A stretch of 64,000 nt of DNA from Streptomyces aculeolatus (GTDB lineage Bacteria; Actinomycetota; Actinomycetes; Streptomycetales; Streptomycetaceae). The stretch spans positions 124,001-188,000 of the forward strand of contig NZ_JAINRD010000005.1 in NCBI RefSeq assembly GCF_020400605.1, written 5' to 3'. The notes beneath the pieces are model-generated. The model ran no database searches and was not told the DNA's origin. It saw only the letters and a program-made list of their open reading frames with translations. Every line of letters begins with the position of its first letter. The first letter of the stretch is position 1. The translations under genes were made by a program, and so were the position numbers. Below, piece after piece: positions 28,642 through 38,291 of the stretch.

Positions 28642-28676
28642 GCGCCCGCCGCTCGCGTCAGTTGCGCGGCGGGCGC
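28642..28676. terminator. hairpin at the convergent CAP gene / mutM ends
   Basis: An 11-bp perfect stem GCGCCCGCCGC/GCGGCGGGCGC with a 13-base loop begins nine bases after the CAP gene stop. It runs into the last codons of mutM, so the mutM 3' end forms half of a terminator for the plus-strand gene. Confidence 0.7.
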
Positions 28677-29512
28677 TGGCAGCGCGGGCAGAAGTAGCTG
28701 GAGCGGTTCATCCACGGGCGGCGGCGGATCGGGGTGCCGCAGCGGCGGCAGGGTTCGTCCTCCCGGCCGTACGCGTCCAGCGAGCGGGCGAAGTAGCCGG
28801 ACTCGCCGTTGACGTTGACGTAGAGGCTGTCGAAGCTCGTGCCGCCGACGTCGAGCGCGGCGTTCAGCACCGCGCGGACGTGCCCGAGCAGTTCCTCGGT
28901 ACGGGGGCGCGTGAAGCCGGCGGTGGGGCGCTCGTAGTGGAGGCGGGAGCGCCACAGCGCCTCGTCCGCGTAGATGTTGCCGACGCCGCTGATCAGCGAC
29001 TGGTTCAGCAGCGCCCGCTTGATCGTGGTCCGGCTGCCGCGCAGCGCCGCGTGGAACGCCGCATCGTCGAACGCCGGGTCGAGCGGGTCGCGGGCGATGT
29101 GCGCGATGACGTCGGGCAGTCCCCCGGCCGCGTTCGGGTGCAGCGAGAGCCCGCCGAAGGTGCGCTGGTCGACGAAGCGTAGCTCCGTGTCCGTCTCGTC
29201 ATCGAAGCGGACCCGGATCCGCAGGTGCTTCTCGTCCGGCGCCGCCTCCGGCTGGACCAGCAGCTGGCCGCTCATGCCGAGGTGCGCGAGCACCGACTCG
29301 GGCCCGTCGGCCAGCGGCAGCCACAGGTACTTGCCGCGGCGCCGCGGCTCCCCCAGCGGGTGCCCGGTCAGCCGGGCGGCGAAGTCGGCGGGGCCGGCGG
29401 CATGCCGGCGTACGGACCTGGGGTGCAGCACCTCGACGGAGCCGACCGTGCGGCCCGCGACCCACTTCGCCAGGCCGCGGCGCACCACCTCGACCTCCGG
29501 CAGCTCCGGCAT
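28658..29512 (-). CDS. mutM: formamidopyrimidine-DNA glycosylase (Fpg/MutM)
   Basis: This 284-residue base-excision repair enzyme removes 8-oxoguanine and formamidopyrimidines and nicks the resulting site. The catalytic N-terminus [17 protein letters not shown] is exact, with proline at position 2. LGMSGQLLV and [20 protein letters not shown] mark the helix-two-turn-helix, and the zinc finger [20 protein letters not shown] then CPRCQ closes the protein. It follows rnc by seven bases and ends the rsmD-to-mutM gene series. Confidence 0.97.
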   Translation of the reverse strand: MPELPEVEVVRRGLAKWVAGRTVGSVEVLHPRSVRRHAAGPADFAARLTGHPLGEPRRRGKYLWLPLADGPESVLAHLGMSGQLLVQPEAAPDEKHLRIRVRFDDETDTELRFVDQRTFGGLSLHPNAAGGLPDVIAHIARDPLDPAFDDAAFHAALRGSRTTIKRALLNQSLISGVGNIYADEALWRSRLHYERPTAGFTRPRTEELLGHVRAVLNAALDVGGTSFDSLYVNVNGESGYFARSLDAYGREDEPCRRCGTPIRRRPWMNRSSYFCPRCQRPPRN

Positions 29513-29519
29513 CGCCGCG

Positions 29520-30452
29520 CTACCGGTCGGCGGCCTGCGCCGCCCCGGCGGAACCCGCAGCGGCGTCGCCGTCCGCGGAGTCCTGCGCGTCCGCCGGCGC
29601 ACCGGCGGAGGCAGCCCCGGGCGCATGCGCGGACGCCCCGTCGGACCCGTCGGCCGGCACGGCGGACTCCGGGGCCGCGACCGCGGAGCCGTTGCTCCCC
29701 GCCGTGCCCGTGCCCGCCCCGCCGTCCGCCGCGGTCGCGCTGATCGCACGCCACGCGGTGTCCGCCGCCTGCTGCTCCGCTTCCTTCTTGCTGCGGCCGG
29801 TGCCGGTGCCGTACGTGACACCACCGACGCGGGCGGCAGCCGTGAAGGTCTTCTCGTGATCCGGGCCGGTCTCGCTGACCAGGTACTCCGGCACGCCCAG
29901 TCCCCTGGCGGCCGTCAGCTCCTGGAGCGAGGTCTTCCAGTCCAGGCCCGCCCCGAGGTTCGAGGACTTCTCGATCAGCGGGTCGAAGAGCCGGTGCACC
30001 AGCTCGGACGCCGCCTCGAGTCCCTTGTCCAAGTAGACCGCGCCGATGACGGCCTCCAGCGTGTCCGCGAGGATCGACGCCTTGTCCCGGCCGCCCGTGC
30101 CCTCCTCGCCCCGGCCGAGCCGGATGAAGGCACCCAGCTCGAGTCCGCGGCTGACCTCGGCGAGCGCACGAGAGTTGACCACCGCGGCCCGCAGCTTGGC
30201 CAACTGGCCCTCCGGCAGGTCGGGGTGGCCCCGGAACAGCGTGTCGGTGACCACCAGGCCGAGCACCGAGTCCCCGAGGAACTCGAGCCGCTCATTGGTG
30301 GGCAGACCGCCGTTCTCGTACGCGAACGAGCGGTGGGTCAGGGCGCGCACCAGAAGGGCGGGCTCGAGTTCGTACCCGAGCCGCCCTTCCAGGATCTTGG
30401 GGGACGAGGCTGTGTCGGCCGGCGCCTTCCGCGGCGTAGTGGCATCTGACAT
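29520..30452 (-). CDS. rnc: ribonuclease III with long Ala/Gly-rich tail
   Basis: This 310-residue protein has the signature [18 protein letters not shown] and the second acidic pair in [15 protein letters not shown]. The double-stranded RNA-binding domain follows ([20 protein letters not shown] to [19 protein letters not shown]). About 75 residues of Gly/Ala/Ser/Asp-rich tail come after it. RNase III processes rRNA and controls mRNA decay; in S. coelicolor its gene is absB and mutants lose antibiotic production. The ATG at 30452 is preceded by GGGGAGAAGG and lies 18 bases after rpmF. Confidence 0.96.
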   Translation of the reverse strand: MSDATTPRKAPADTASSPKILEGRLGYELEPALLVRALTHRSFAYENGGLPTNERLEFLGDSVLGLVVTDTLFRGHPDLPEGQLAKLRAAVVNSRALAEVSRGLELGAFIRLGRGEEGTGGRDKASILADTLEAVIGAVYLDKGLEAASELVHRLFDPLIEKSSNLGAGLDWKTSLQELTAARGLGVPEYLVSETGPDHEKTFTAAARVGGVTYGTGTGRSKKEAEQQAADTAWRAISATAADGGAGTGTAGSNGSAVAAPESAVPADGSDGASAHAPGAASAGAPADAQDSADGDAAAGSAGAAQAADR

Positions 30453-30470
30453 GAGCCTTCTCCCCGTCGC

Positions 30471-30644
30471 TCAGACCTCGAGGACCTGGCGGCGGTTGTA
30501 CGTGCCGCAGTTCGGGCATGCGATGTGCTGCTGCTTGGGCTCGTGGCAGCGCTCGCATGCCACCAGGTGCGGGACCGCAGCCTTCCACTGCGACCGGCGG
30601 TGGCGCGTGTTGCTGCGCGACATCTTCCGCTTCGGAACGGCCAC
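30471..30644 (-). CDS. rpmF: 50S ribosomal protein L32
   Basis: This 57-residue protein starts at GTG 30644 and begins [20 protein letters not shown]. Four cysteines form a zinc ribbon (VACERCHE and [17 protein letters not shown]). Length and motifs are those of zinc-binding L32. It lies two bases after the DUF177 gene and 18 bases before rnc, the arrangement found in many bacteria. Confidence 0.96.
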   Translation of the reverse strand: MAVPKRKMSRSNTRHRRSQWKAAVPHLVACERCHEPKQQHIACPNCGTYNRRQVLEV

Positions 30645-30646
30645 GG

Positions 30647-31327
30647 CTACTTCTCCTGCTTCTCGCCGGCGCCGTCGTCAGCGCCGCTCGTGTCGTTCTT
30701 CTCGCCGTCCGAGACGGTCTCGGCGAGTCCCTGCAACGCCGCCCACCGGGCGTCGACGACGTCGTGCCGGTGGTCCGGGTCGTCCGCGAGCCGCGCCCCG
30801 CAGTCGGGGCACAGGCCCGGGCAGTCCTCCCGGCACACCGGCTGCAGCGGCAGTGCGAGCACCACCGCGTCGCGCAGCTCGGGTTCGAGGTCGAACATGT
30901 CGTCCTCGAGGTACAGCGCCTCCTCCTCCGCGTCCGCCTCCTCGGCGTCCGCACCGGACCCGCCGCCGCGGGCCACACGGCCCCTGGCGTCGGTCTCCGG
31001 GTAGGAGTACAACTCCTGGATGTCCACTCGGAGCTCCTGCCCGAGCGGCTCCAGACACCTTACGCACTCGCCCGTCGCCCGTGCCCGGGCGGTGCCCGTG
31101 ACGAGCACCCCCTCCATCACGGACTCGAGCCGCAGCTCGAGCTCGACGGGGTCGCCCTCCGGCACGCCCACCACCTCGTTGCCGAGGTCCTTGGGCGCCG
31201 GCACGGTGCGGGTCAGCCGCTTGAGCGTACCGGGACGACGGCCCAGGTCCCGTGTGTCGAACACGAGAGGGGCGCGGTGGTCCGGATGGGCTTTCAGGGC
31301 TTTCCTGCTTTCGTGCACCCTGCGCAT
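30647..31327 (-). CDS. DUF177/YceD family metal-binding protein
   Basis: The protein is about 226 residues, with the family core [13 protein letters not shown], then [10 protein letters not shown] and, near the end, [20 protein letters not shown]. The cysteine pairs suggest zinc binding. Its plant and E. coli relatives are linked to 23S rRNA accumulation, and it is nearly always just upstream of rpmF, as here. The start is uncertain: ATG 31327 ([20 protein letters not shown]) lacks a Shine-Dalgarno, GTG 31318 is close by, and the frame opens as far back as TTG 31390. Confidence 0.85.
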   Translation of the reverse strand: MRRVHESRKALKAHPDHRAPLVFDTRDLGRRPGTLKRLTRTVPAPKDLGNEVVGVPEGDPVELELRLESVMEGVLVTGTARARATGECVRCLEPLGQELRVDIQELYSYPETDARGRVARGGGSGADAEEADAEEEALYLEDDMFDLEPELRDAVVLALPLQPVCREDCPGLCPDCGARLADDPDHRHDVVDARWAALQGLAETVSDGEKNDTSGADDGAGEKQEK

Positions 31328-31445
31328 GACGGGCAGGGACGGGCGCGGCGCGATACGGCGAGGGTCCAGAATACTTGAGACCCCGCCCAAGACCCAATCC
31401 GGGCACCGGTCGGCGGCCGGGCCCGGGCGGGCGCTCCCCCGCGGC

Positions 31446-32630
31446 TCAGCGGCCGCGGTCGTCGTACTCCCGGAGCTGCGACATGTCGATCATGCTCGTG
31501 TCGAAGAGGCTCGTCTCGTCCAGCGCGGCCGGCGCCGGGGTGTAGCCGCCCTGCTGCGGCAGGTGCGCGTCGCCGTGGCCGTACGGCATCTGCTGGGTCC
31601 CGTCCGGGTACGCACCGGCCCCCTGCTGCTCCGGCTGCCCGGCCTGCTGCGGCCAGCCGTAGCCGGGGTCGGGCTGCTCGTAGCCCTGCTGGTAGCCCTG
31701 GCCGTAGCCCTGCGGGTAGTCCGGCTGCTCCGGCTGCGGGTAGCCGGTCTGGGCGTAGCCCTGGGCGGCGGAGGCGTCGTAGTACGCGGCGGCGGGCTGC
31801 GGGACGGCGTGCGGGGGCTGCTGGGCGGGCAGCGGCGGGACCGCGGGGTCCTGGACGCCGGGGCGGTGCCCGGGGCCGGGCGCCGGCGGGTCGGCCAGCT
31901 CGGCCAGCTCCGCGAGGTAGTTCTCGTCCGTCGTGCCCCCGTGCCCCGCACCGGGCTGCCCGAAGGTCTCGCCGAGCTGGTCCGTCGGCCGCGCGCCCTG
32001 GAGCTTCTGCCGGCCGCGGCCGACCGCCTCCAGGGTCTTGGTCAGCACCGACTGGAACGCCTGGAACTGCGCCTCGACGTACGTGTCCGCGCGCCTGCGC
32101 TGCTCCTGCGGGTCGGCGCTGCGCTCCGGCGCCTCGCCCGCCGGGTCCTGGCCGGCGTCGTAGGCTTGCGGGTCGTCGTACCCGGGGGCGCGGCCCAGCA
32201 GCTTGTCCCGGCCGCGGTCGACCGAGCCGATGGTCTTGGTGAGGACTACCTCGAAGTTGGCGAGCTTGCTGTCGACGTAGTCGTCGGCCTCGGCGCTGAT
32301 CTGCTCGGCCTCCTGGCGGGCCTCGCCGAGGATCCGGTCGGCCTCGGCCTGGGCGTGCCGGGCGACCTCGGTGTCGGAGATCAGCGCGCCGCGCCGGGTC
32401 TGCGCCTCGTCGAGGATCTGCTCGGCCTCGCGGCGCGCCTCCTCGACCAGTTGCTCGCGCCCGCCGAGCAGCTGCTGCGCCTGGGCGAGCGACCCGGGGA
32501 GGGCCTCGCGCACCTCGTTCAGCATGCCGAGCAGCTCGGCGCGGTTGACCACGCACGACGCCGACATGGGCATGGACCGCGCGCCCTGCAGGGCCTCCGC
32601 GATCTCGTCGAGCTTCCTCTGCACGTCCAT
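31446..32630 (-). CDS. DivIVA/SepIVA-like coiled-coil protein
   Basis: In this 394-residue protein the first ~210 residues are coiled coil, with GSLAQAQQLLGGREQLVEEA, ARREAEQILDEAQTRRGALI and two internally similar blocks, LANFEVVLTKTIGSVDRGRDKLLGR and QAFQSVLTKTLEAVGRGRQKLQG. The C-terminal half is Gln/Pro/Tyr-rich and probably disordered, ending TSMIDMSQLREYDDRGR. Position between coaD and the DUF177-rpmF-rnc genes matches mycobacterial SepIVA, a septum-associated relative of DivIVA. A role in division or tip growth is therefore plausible but inferred. The ATG at 32630 has no clear ribosome-binding site. Confidence 0.82.
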   Translation of the reverse strand: MDVQRKLDEIAEALQGARSMPMSASCVVNRAELLGMLNEVREALPGSLAQAQQLLGGREQLVEEARREAEQILDEAQTRRGALISDTEVARHAQAEADRILGEARQEAEQISAEADDYVDSKLANFEVVLTKTIGSVDRGRDKLLGRAPGYDDPQAYDAGQDPAGEAPERSADPQEQRRRADTYVEAQFQAFQSVLTKTLEAVGRGRQKLQGARPTDQLGETFGQPGAGHGGTTDENYLAELAELADPPAPGPGHRPGVQDPAVPPLPAQQPPHAVPQPAAAYYDASAAQGYAQTGYPQPEQPDYPQGYGQGYQQGYEQPDPGYGWPQQAGQPEQQGAGAYPDGTQQMPYGHGDAHLPQQGGYTPAPAALDETSLFDTSMIDMSQLREYDDRGR

Positions 32631-32654
32631 GGGGAAAGACTCTACGGCGCCCGG

Positions 32655-33134
32655 CTAGGAGTTGGTGAGGCGTTCGTCAAGTGCCCGGTTGACAACCGGG
32701 GGTACGAGGTGGGATACGTCGCCGCCCCAGGTGGCGACCTCCTTGACCAGGCTGGAGGAGAGGAAGCTGTACGTCGGGTTGGTGGGGACGAAGAGCGTCT
32801 CCACGCCCGACAGGCCGTTGTTCATCTGGGCCATCTGGAGCTCGTAGTCGAAGTCGCTGACGGCGCGCAGCCCTTTGACGATGGCGGGGATGTCGCGCTC
32901 CTTGCAGTAGTCCACGAGGAGGCCGTGGAAGCTCTCGACCTCCACGTTGCCGTACTCCTCGGTGCACTGGCGGATGAGGTCCATCCGCTCGTCGACGGTG
33001 AACATCCCCTTCTTCGACTTGTTGATCATCACGGCGACGTGCACGACGTCGTAGAGCTTCGAGGCCCGGGCGATGATGTCGAGATGCCCGTTGGTGATGG
33101 GGTCGAAGGACCCCGGACAGACGGCGCGGCGCAA
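32655..33134 (-). CDS. coaD: phosphopantetheine adenylyltransferase
   Basis: This enzyme transfers AMP to 4'-phosphopantetheine in coenzyme A synthesis. The nucleotide-binding motif is [20 protein letters not shown], and [20 protein letters not shown] contains the ISSTxxR-like C-terminal motif. I chose the TTG at 33134 (159 residues, the family length) because GAGGAACCACCG precedes it. The ATG at 33164 adds ten residues ([10 protein letters not shown]) and has no ribosome-binding site. rsmD lies 74 bp upstream and is probably co-transcribed. Confidence 0.95.
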   Translation of the reverse strand: MRRAVCPGSFDPITNGHLDIIARASKLYDVVHVAVMINKSKKGMFTVDERMDLIRQCTEEYGNVEVESFHGLLVDYCKERDIPAIVKGLRAVSDFDYELQMAQMNNGLSGVETLFVPTNPTYSFLSSSLVKEVATWGGDVSHLVPPVVNRALDERLTNS

Positions 33135-33208
33135 CGGTGGTTCCTCGCTCTCGGTTCCGGTCATGAGGGTCGTGGTTCGGAAAGGGTGCGGGCGGCGGGT
33201 CCTGAGGG

Positions 33209-33784
33209 TCAGCGGGCCGGTGAGGCGGCGCGACCGTACCAGAGCGTGCCCTCGCCGTAGCGCCTGGCCCGCAGCCCCTCGAACCCGCCGGGCCAGGGGA
33301 ATTCACCGCCTCGCGTGCTGCGCTCCACGGTGGCGAGCGCGCCCGGGGACAGCCAGTCGTGCGCACGGAGTGTGACGAGTATCTCGCCCACCGCGGCGTC
33401 GGTCACCTCGTACGGCGGGTCGAGGAAGACCAGGTCGTACGGGTCCGGGGGCGGGGGCCCGGCGACGACCTGCTCCGCGCGGGCGGCGCGGACCTCGGCG
33501 CCGGGCAGGCCGAGGGCGCGGACGTTCTGCCGGATGACGCGGGCGGCGCGGGCGTCGGCCTCGACGAGCAGCGCGTGCCCGGCGCCGCGGGAGAGCGCCT
33601 CCAGGCCGACGGCGCCGGAGCCGCCGTACAGGTCGAGGACGCGCAGGCCGTCGAGGGTGCCGAGCAGGGCCTGCCAGGTGGAGAAGAGACCCTCGCGGGC
33701 GCGGTCGGAGGTGGGCCGGGTGCCGGTGCCGGGCGGCACGGCCAGGCGCCGCCCGCCGGCGGTGCCGGCGATCACGCGGGTCAT
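33209..33784 (-). CDS. rsmD: 16S rRNA (guanine-966-N2)-methyltransferase RsmD
   Basis: This 191-residue SAM-dependent enzyme begins [19 protein letters not shown], with [20 protein letters not shown], motif [21 protein letters not shown] and the catalytic DPPY in [11 protein letters not shown]. It methylates G966 in the 30S head. rsmD-coaD adjacency is common in Actinobacteria. The 181-bp gap to recG holds no gene I can support. Confidence 0.95.
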   Translation of the reverse strand: MTRVIAGTAGGRRLAVPPGTGTRPTSDRAREGLFSTWQALLGTLDGLRVLDLYGGSGAVGLEALSRGAGHALLVEADARAARVIRQNVRALGLPGAEVRAARAEQVVAGPPPPDPYDLVFLDPPYEVTDAAVGEILVTLRAHDWLSPGALATVERSTRGGEFPWPGGFEGLRARRYGEGTLWYGRAASPAR

Positions 33785-33965
33785 GGCTGCTGGGTGTCCT
33801 TGTCCTCACGGGCGCGGTCCGTCCCACGATATGCCTCCGGGGTGACGGCCGCGGTGCCGCCCGGTGGCGCCCGCCCGACGAAGCGGCCACAATCGGCCGG
33901 CCCCCGGGCCCCGGCACGGCTCATGCCCGCACCGCCCGCACCTCGCGCGCGCCCCGGCCACGGCC

Positions 33966-36230
33966 TCAGCCCTTGTCGAGGAACTGTTCGCGTTCATCGT
34001 CCAGCAGGCTCGCCAGCGCTCCGCGCAGCTCCGGGTACGCGGTCAGCTCCGGGTCCTGCGCCACGATCGCCGCCGCGGCGTCCCGGGCCTCGGCGATGAC
34101 GTCCTCGTCGTCGATGACCGCGAGCATCTTCAGGCTGGAGCGGGCCCCGGACTGGGCCTGGCCCAGGACGTCGCCCTCGCGGCGCTGCTCCAGGTCGATG
34201 CGGGAGAGCCGGAAGCCGTCCTGTGTGGCGGCGACCGCGTCCAGCCGGGTCCTGGCCGGGGTGCCCTCGGGCATCTCCGTGACCAGCAGGCAGAGCCCGG
34301 CGGCGGCGCCGCGGCCGACCCGGCCGCGCAACTGGTGCAGTTGGGAGACGCCGAAGCGGTCGGCGTCCATGATGACCATGCCGGTGGCGTTGGGGACGTT
34401 GACGCCGACCTCGATGACGGTCGTGGCGACCAGCACGTCGACGTCGCCGGCGGCGAACCGGCGCATCACGTCGTCCTTGGCGTCCGGCTGCATCCGCCCG
34501 TGCAGCACCTCGACCCGCAGTCCCGCCAGCGGCGCCCCGGGGGCGGCGGAGAGCTGCGCGGCGACGTCGAGGACCGCGAGCGGGGGCCGCTTCTCCGCCT
34601 CGTCCTCCGGCGACGGCGGCTCCGCCGCGCCCTTTCCGCTTCCCTTGCCGGTCTTCCCGCCCTTGGCCTCCGCCTCCTCGGCGGAGTCCCCGATGCGCGG
34701 GCAGACGACGTACGCCTGGTGGCCGCCCTCGACCTCCTCGCGCACCCGCTCCCAGGCCCGGGAGAGGAAGTGCGGCTTGTCGGCCGCGGGCACGACGTGG
34801 CTGGCGATGGGCGAGCGCCCGGCCGGGAGCTGGTCGAGCACGGAGGTCTCCAGGTCGCCGAAGACCGTCATCGCGACCGTACGGGGGATGGGCGTGGCGG
34901 TCATCACCAGCAGGTGCGGCGTGCGCTTGTCGTCCCCGCGGTTGCCCTTCGCGCGCAGCGCGTCCCGCTGCTCGACGCCGAAGCGGTGCTGCTCGTCGAC
35001 GACGACCAGGCCCAGGTCGTGGAACTGCACCTTGTCCTCGATCAGCGCATGCGTCCCGACGACGATCCCGGCTTCGCCGGTGGCCAGGTCGAGCAGCGCC
35101 CTGCGGCGCGCCGCCGCGCCGGAGGAGCCGGTGAGGAGCTCGACCTTCGTGCCGTGCTCGGCGCCGCCCAGCAGGCCGGCCTCGGCCAGCTCGCCCATCA
35201 TCTCGGTGATCGACCGGTGGTGCTGCTGGGCCAGCACCTCGGTCGGCGCGAGCATCGCGGCCTGCCCGCCCGCGTCCACGACGGCGAGCATCGCGCGCAG
35301 CGCCACGAGCGTCTTGCCGGAGCCCACCTCGCCCTGGAGCAGCCGGTGCATGGGGTGGTCGGTGGCCAGGTCGGCGAAGATGTCGGCGGAGACCCGCCGC
35401 TGCCCCTCGGTGAGGGTGAACGGCAGCCGCGCGTCGAAGTCCGCGAGCAGCCCCTCGGCGGGCGCCACCCGCGGCACCGCGGGCAGCTGCCCGGCGGCGT
35501 GCCGCCGGCGGGCCAGGGCGATCTGGAGGACGAACGCCTCGTCCCACTTCAGCCGGTCCCGCGCCGCCCACAGGTCGGCCTTGGTCTTCGGCCGGTGCAC
35601 CTTCAGCAGCGCCTCGCGCAGCGGTACGAGCCCGCGCTCGGCCCGCAGCGCCGCGGGCAGCGGGTCGGCGACGCCCTCCCAGCCGGTGGCCTCCAGCCCG
35701 TCCACCACGGTGTCGACGGCCTGCTGGAGCTGCCAGGACGCGAGCTGCCGGCACGCCGGGTACAGCGGGAGGAGCTTGCCGGCCCACTCGTCCGCCGCGG
35801 CGTCGGCGCCCGCGCCTTCCTGGCCGGCCAGCGGCTTGTAGTCGGGGTGGGCGAGCTGGCGCTTGCCGTTGAAGACGGTGACCTTGCCGGCGAAGAGGGC
35901 GCGCCGGCCGGGGAGCAGCTCCTTCTGCGGGTGGTACGCGCCGCGCCCGAAGAACACGAGGGTGAGCCGGCCGCTGCCGTCGGTGATGACCACCTGGAGC
36001 CGGCGCCCCCGGCCCGTACCCAGCATGGCGGCCTTCTCGACCTGCGCGACGACCGTGACGTGCTCGTCGGTCTCCAGGTCGGCCAGCCGCGTCAGCTCGC
36101 CGCGCTCGGCGTACCGGCGGGGGTAGTGGTGCAGCAGGTCTCCGACCGTGTGCAGATCCAGGTGCTCCGCCATGGCCTTGGCGGTCCGGTCGCCGACGGT
36201 CGTCTTCAGGGGCTCTTCCAGCACGGACAC
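33966..36230 (-). CDS. recG: ATP-dependent DNA helicase RecG
   Basis: This ~754-residue superfamily 2 helicase reverses stalled forks and migrates branched DNA. The N-terminal wedge domain holds VGDLLHHYPRRYAERGELTR. Helicase motifs follow: LLQGEVGSGKTLVALRAMLA (I), APTEVLAQQHHRSI (Ia), VVDEQHRFGVEQRDAL (II), MTATPIPRTVAMTVFGDLE (III), and HQLRGRVGRGAAAGLCLLVT (VI). A low-complexity insertion (EAKGGKTGKGSGKGAAEPPS) interrupts the second RecA-like domain, as in other actinomycetes. The start is uncertain among GTG 36230, GTG 36224 and ATG 36248; none has a strong ribosome-binding site. Confidence 0.95.
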   Translation of the reverse strand: MSVLEEPLKTTVGDRTAKAMAEHLDLHTVGDLLHHYPRRYAERGELTRLADLETDEHVTVVAQVEKAAMLGTGRGRRLQVVITDGSGRLTLVFFGRGAYHPQKELLPGRRALFAGKVTVFNGKRQLAHPDYKPLAGQEGAGADAAADEWAGKLLPLYPACRQLASWQLQQAVDTVVDGLEATGWEGVADPLPAALRAERGLVPLREALLKVHRPKTKADLWAARDRLKWDEAFVLQIALARRRHAAGQLPAVPRVAPAEGLLADFDARLPFTLTEGQRRVSADIFADLATDHPMHRLLQGEVGSGKTLVALRAMLAVVDAGGQAAMLAPTEVLAQQHHRSITEMMGELAEAGLLGGAEHGTKVELLTGSSGAAARRRALLDLATGEAGIVVGTHALIEDKVQFHDLGLVVVDEQHRFGVEQRDALRAKGNRGDDKRTPHLLVMTATPIPRTVAMTVFGDLETSVLDQLPAGRSPIASHVVPAADKPHFLSRAWERVREEVEGGHQAYVVCPRIGDSAEEAEAKGGKTGKGSGKGAAEPPSPEDEAEKRPPLAVLDVAAQLSAAPGAPLAGLRVEVLHGRMQPDAKDDVMRRFAAGDVDVLVATTVIEVGVNVPNATGMVIMDADRFGVSQLHQLRGRVGRGAAAGLCLLVTEMPEGTPARTRLDAVAATQDGFRLSRIDLEQRREGDVLGQAQSGARSSLKMLAVIDDEDVIAEARDAAAAIVAQDPELTAYPELRGALASLLDDEREQFLDKG

Positions 36231-36392
36231 GCGTCCATTGCACACCATCGGACCGACAGAGCGTGGAAACCCCTGGTAACGCGAGCCCGCCCGGTCCTAC
36301 GATGGTCCGCCCCGAACTCCCCTTCGCGATCACCGACGACCGGGATCGCCCGACCCGCGCCGCCACGCCCACCCCCCGCCGGCGCTCTCGCG

Positions 36393-38291
36393 ATGACTCC
36401 TGAGAACGCTGCGCACACCGCGTCCCACACCTTCCAGGTCGACCTGCGCGGCCTGGTCGACCTGCTCTCCCACCACCTGTACTCCAGTCCCCGGGTCTAC
36501 CTGCGCGAGCTGCTGCAGAACGCCGTCGACGCGGTCACCGCCCGCCGCGCGGCCGACCCTGCCGCGCCGGACCGGATCCGGCTGTACGCGGCGCCGGAGG
36601 CGGAGCCCGCCGGCGGGCTCCGCGTCGAGGACAGCGGCGTGGGGCTCACCGAGGCGGAGGTGCACGAGCTGCTGGCCACCATCGGCCGCAGCTCCAAGCG
36701 CGCCGGCGGCCTGGAGTCCGCACGGGCGGAGTTCCTGGGCCAGTTCGGCATCGGCCTGCTGGCCTGCTTCCTGGTCGCCGAGCGGATCCGGGTGGTCAGC
36801 AGGTCGGCCCGTGAGCCGGCGGCGCCGCCGGTGGAGTGGACGGCCGCCGACGACGGTTCGTACACGGTGCGGACCCTCCCCCCGGCCGCCCGCCCGGAGC
36901 CCGGCACCACCGTGCACCTGACGCCGCGGCCCGGCTGCGCCGAGTGGTTCGAGCCCGCCCGCGTCGCCGCCCTCGCCCGCGAGTTCGGCTCCCTCCTGCC
37001 GTACGACGTGCGCGTCGGCGAGGCGCCGGTCACCGAGCTGCCGGCCGTCTGGGACCGCCCGTACCCGAGCCCGGCCGCCCGCCGGGTGGCGCTCGCGGGG
37101 CACTGCCGGGACGTCTTCGGCTTCACCCCCCTCGACGCCGTCGAGCTGGACGTCCCGCTCGCGGGCGTGCGCGGGGTCGCGTACGTCCTGCCGTCCGCCG
37201 TCAGCCCGGCCCAGCGCGCCGGGCACCGCGTGTATCTGAAGGGCATGCTGCTCACCACGCGCGCCGACGGGCTGCTGCCCGACTGGGCGTTTTTCGTCCG
37301 CTGCGTCGTGGACACCGACAGCCTGCGCCCGACGGCCTCGCGGGAGGCGCTGTACGAGGACGAGACGCTGCTCGCCGTACGGGAGGCGCTCGGCGGCGCC
37401 GTACGCGACTGGCTGACATCGCTGGCCACCGGCGACCCGGACCGGCTCGCGCAGTTCCTCTCCGTGCATCACCTGGGCGTGAAGTCGCTGGCCCGGCACG
37501 ACGAGGAGATGCTGCGCACGATGCTGCCCTGGCTGCCGTTCGAGACTACCGACGGACAGGTGTCGCTGGCGGAGTTCGCGCAGCGCCACCCGGTGGTGCA
37601 CTTCACGCGCAGCGTGGAGGAGTTCCGGCAGGTCGCGCCGATCGCCTCCGCGCAGGGCATCGGCGTCGTCAACGGCGGCTACACGTACGACGCGGAGCTG
37701 GTCGAGCTGCTGCCCCGGGTACGTCCCGGGACGGCGGTCGCCGAGCTGGACCCGGACACCGTCACCGCGCACCTGGACGGCGTCGACCCGGCCGAGGAGC
37801 TGGCCCTGTCCGGCTTCCTCGGCGTCGCCCGCGCCCGTCTCGACCCGCTCGCCTGCGACGTCGTGCTGCGCGCCTTCCACCCGCTGACCGTGCCCGCGCT
37901 CCACCTCGACGACCGCGCCGCCCGGCACGAACGGGCCCGTGCGGACGAGGAGGAGCAGGCCGACGAGCTGTGGGCGGGGATCCTCGGCAGCCTGCGCGGC
38001 GGCACCCCGCGCGCCCGGCTGGTCCTGAACCACCGCAGCCCGCTGGTGCGCCGGATCGGCGCGCTGGGCGCCCCCGAGCTGGTCGGCAGCGCGGTCGAGG
38101 CGCTGTACGGGCAGGCGCTGCTGATGGCGCAGCGCCCGCTGCGGCCGGCCGACTCGGCGCTGCTGAACCGGGCGTTCGCCGGCCTGCTGGAGTGGGCGGT
38201 GCACCCGCCGGGGGCGGCGGATCCCGCCGGCGGAGACCCCGGAGGCGACCCCGGAGGCGACCTCGGCGCCGGCGAGGGGGACGGCCGATGA
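36393..38291 (+). CDS. HSP90-family chaperone-like ATPase
   Basis: This 632-residue protein has an HSP90 N-terminal GHKL ATPase: YLRELLQNAVDAVTARR with the probable catalytic Glu39 and Asn43, VEDSGVGLTEAEVHELLATI with Asp80, and FLGQFGIGLLACFLVAERIR. A middle domain (about 205-350; GHRVYLKGMLLTTRADGLLP, DTDSLRPTASREALYEDETL) and a C-terminal region follow. It differs clearly from ordinary HtpG. It has no C-terminal MEEVD; the end is Gly/Asp-rich. It overlaps the next gene in ATGA. The ATG at 36393 has no Shine-Dalgarno. Divergent from recG. Confidence 0.88.
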   Translation: MTPENAAHTASHTFQVDLRGLVDLLSHHLYSSPRVYLRELLQNAVDAVTARRAADPAAPDRIRLYAAPEAEPAGGLRVEDSGVGLTEAEVHELLATIGRSSKRAGGLESARAEFLGQFGIGLLACFLVAERIRVVSRSAREPAAPPVEWTAADDGSYTVRTLPPAARPEPGTTVHLTPRPGCAEWFEPARVAALAREFGSLLPYDVRVGEAPVTELPAVWDRPYPSPAARRVALAGHCRDVFGFTPLDAVELDVPLAGVRGVAYVLPSAVSPAQRAGHRVYLKGMLLTTRADGLLPDWAFFVRCVVDTDSLRPTASREALYEDETLLAVREALGGAVRDWLTSLATGDPDRLAQFLSVHHLGVKSLARHDEEMLRTMLPWLPFETTDGQVSLAEFAQRHPVVHFTRSVEEFRQVAPIASAQGIGVVNGGYTYDAELVELLPRVRPGTAVAELDPDTVTAHLDGVDPAEELALSGFLGVARARLDPLACDVVLRAFHPLTVPALHLDDRAARHERARADEEEQADELWAGILGSLRGGTPRARLVLNHRSPLVRRIGALGAPELVGSAVEALYGQALLMAQRPLRPADSALLNRAFAGLLEWAVHPPGAADPAGGDPGGDPGGDLGAGEGDGR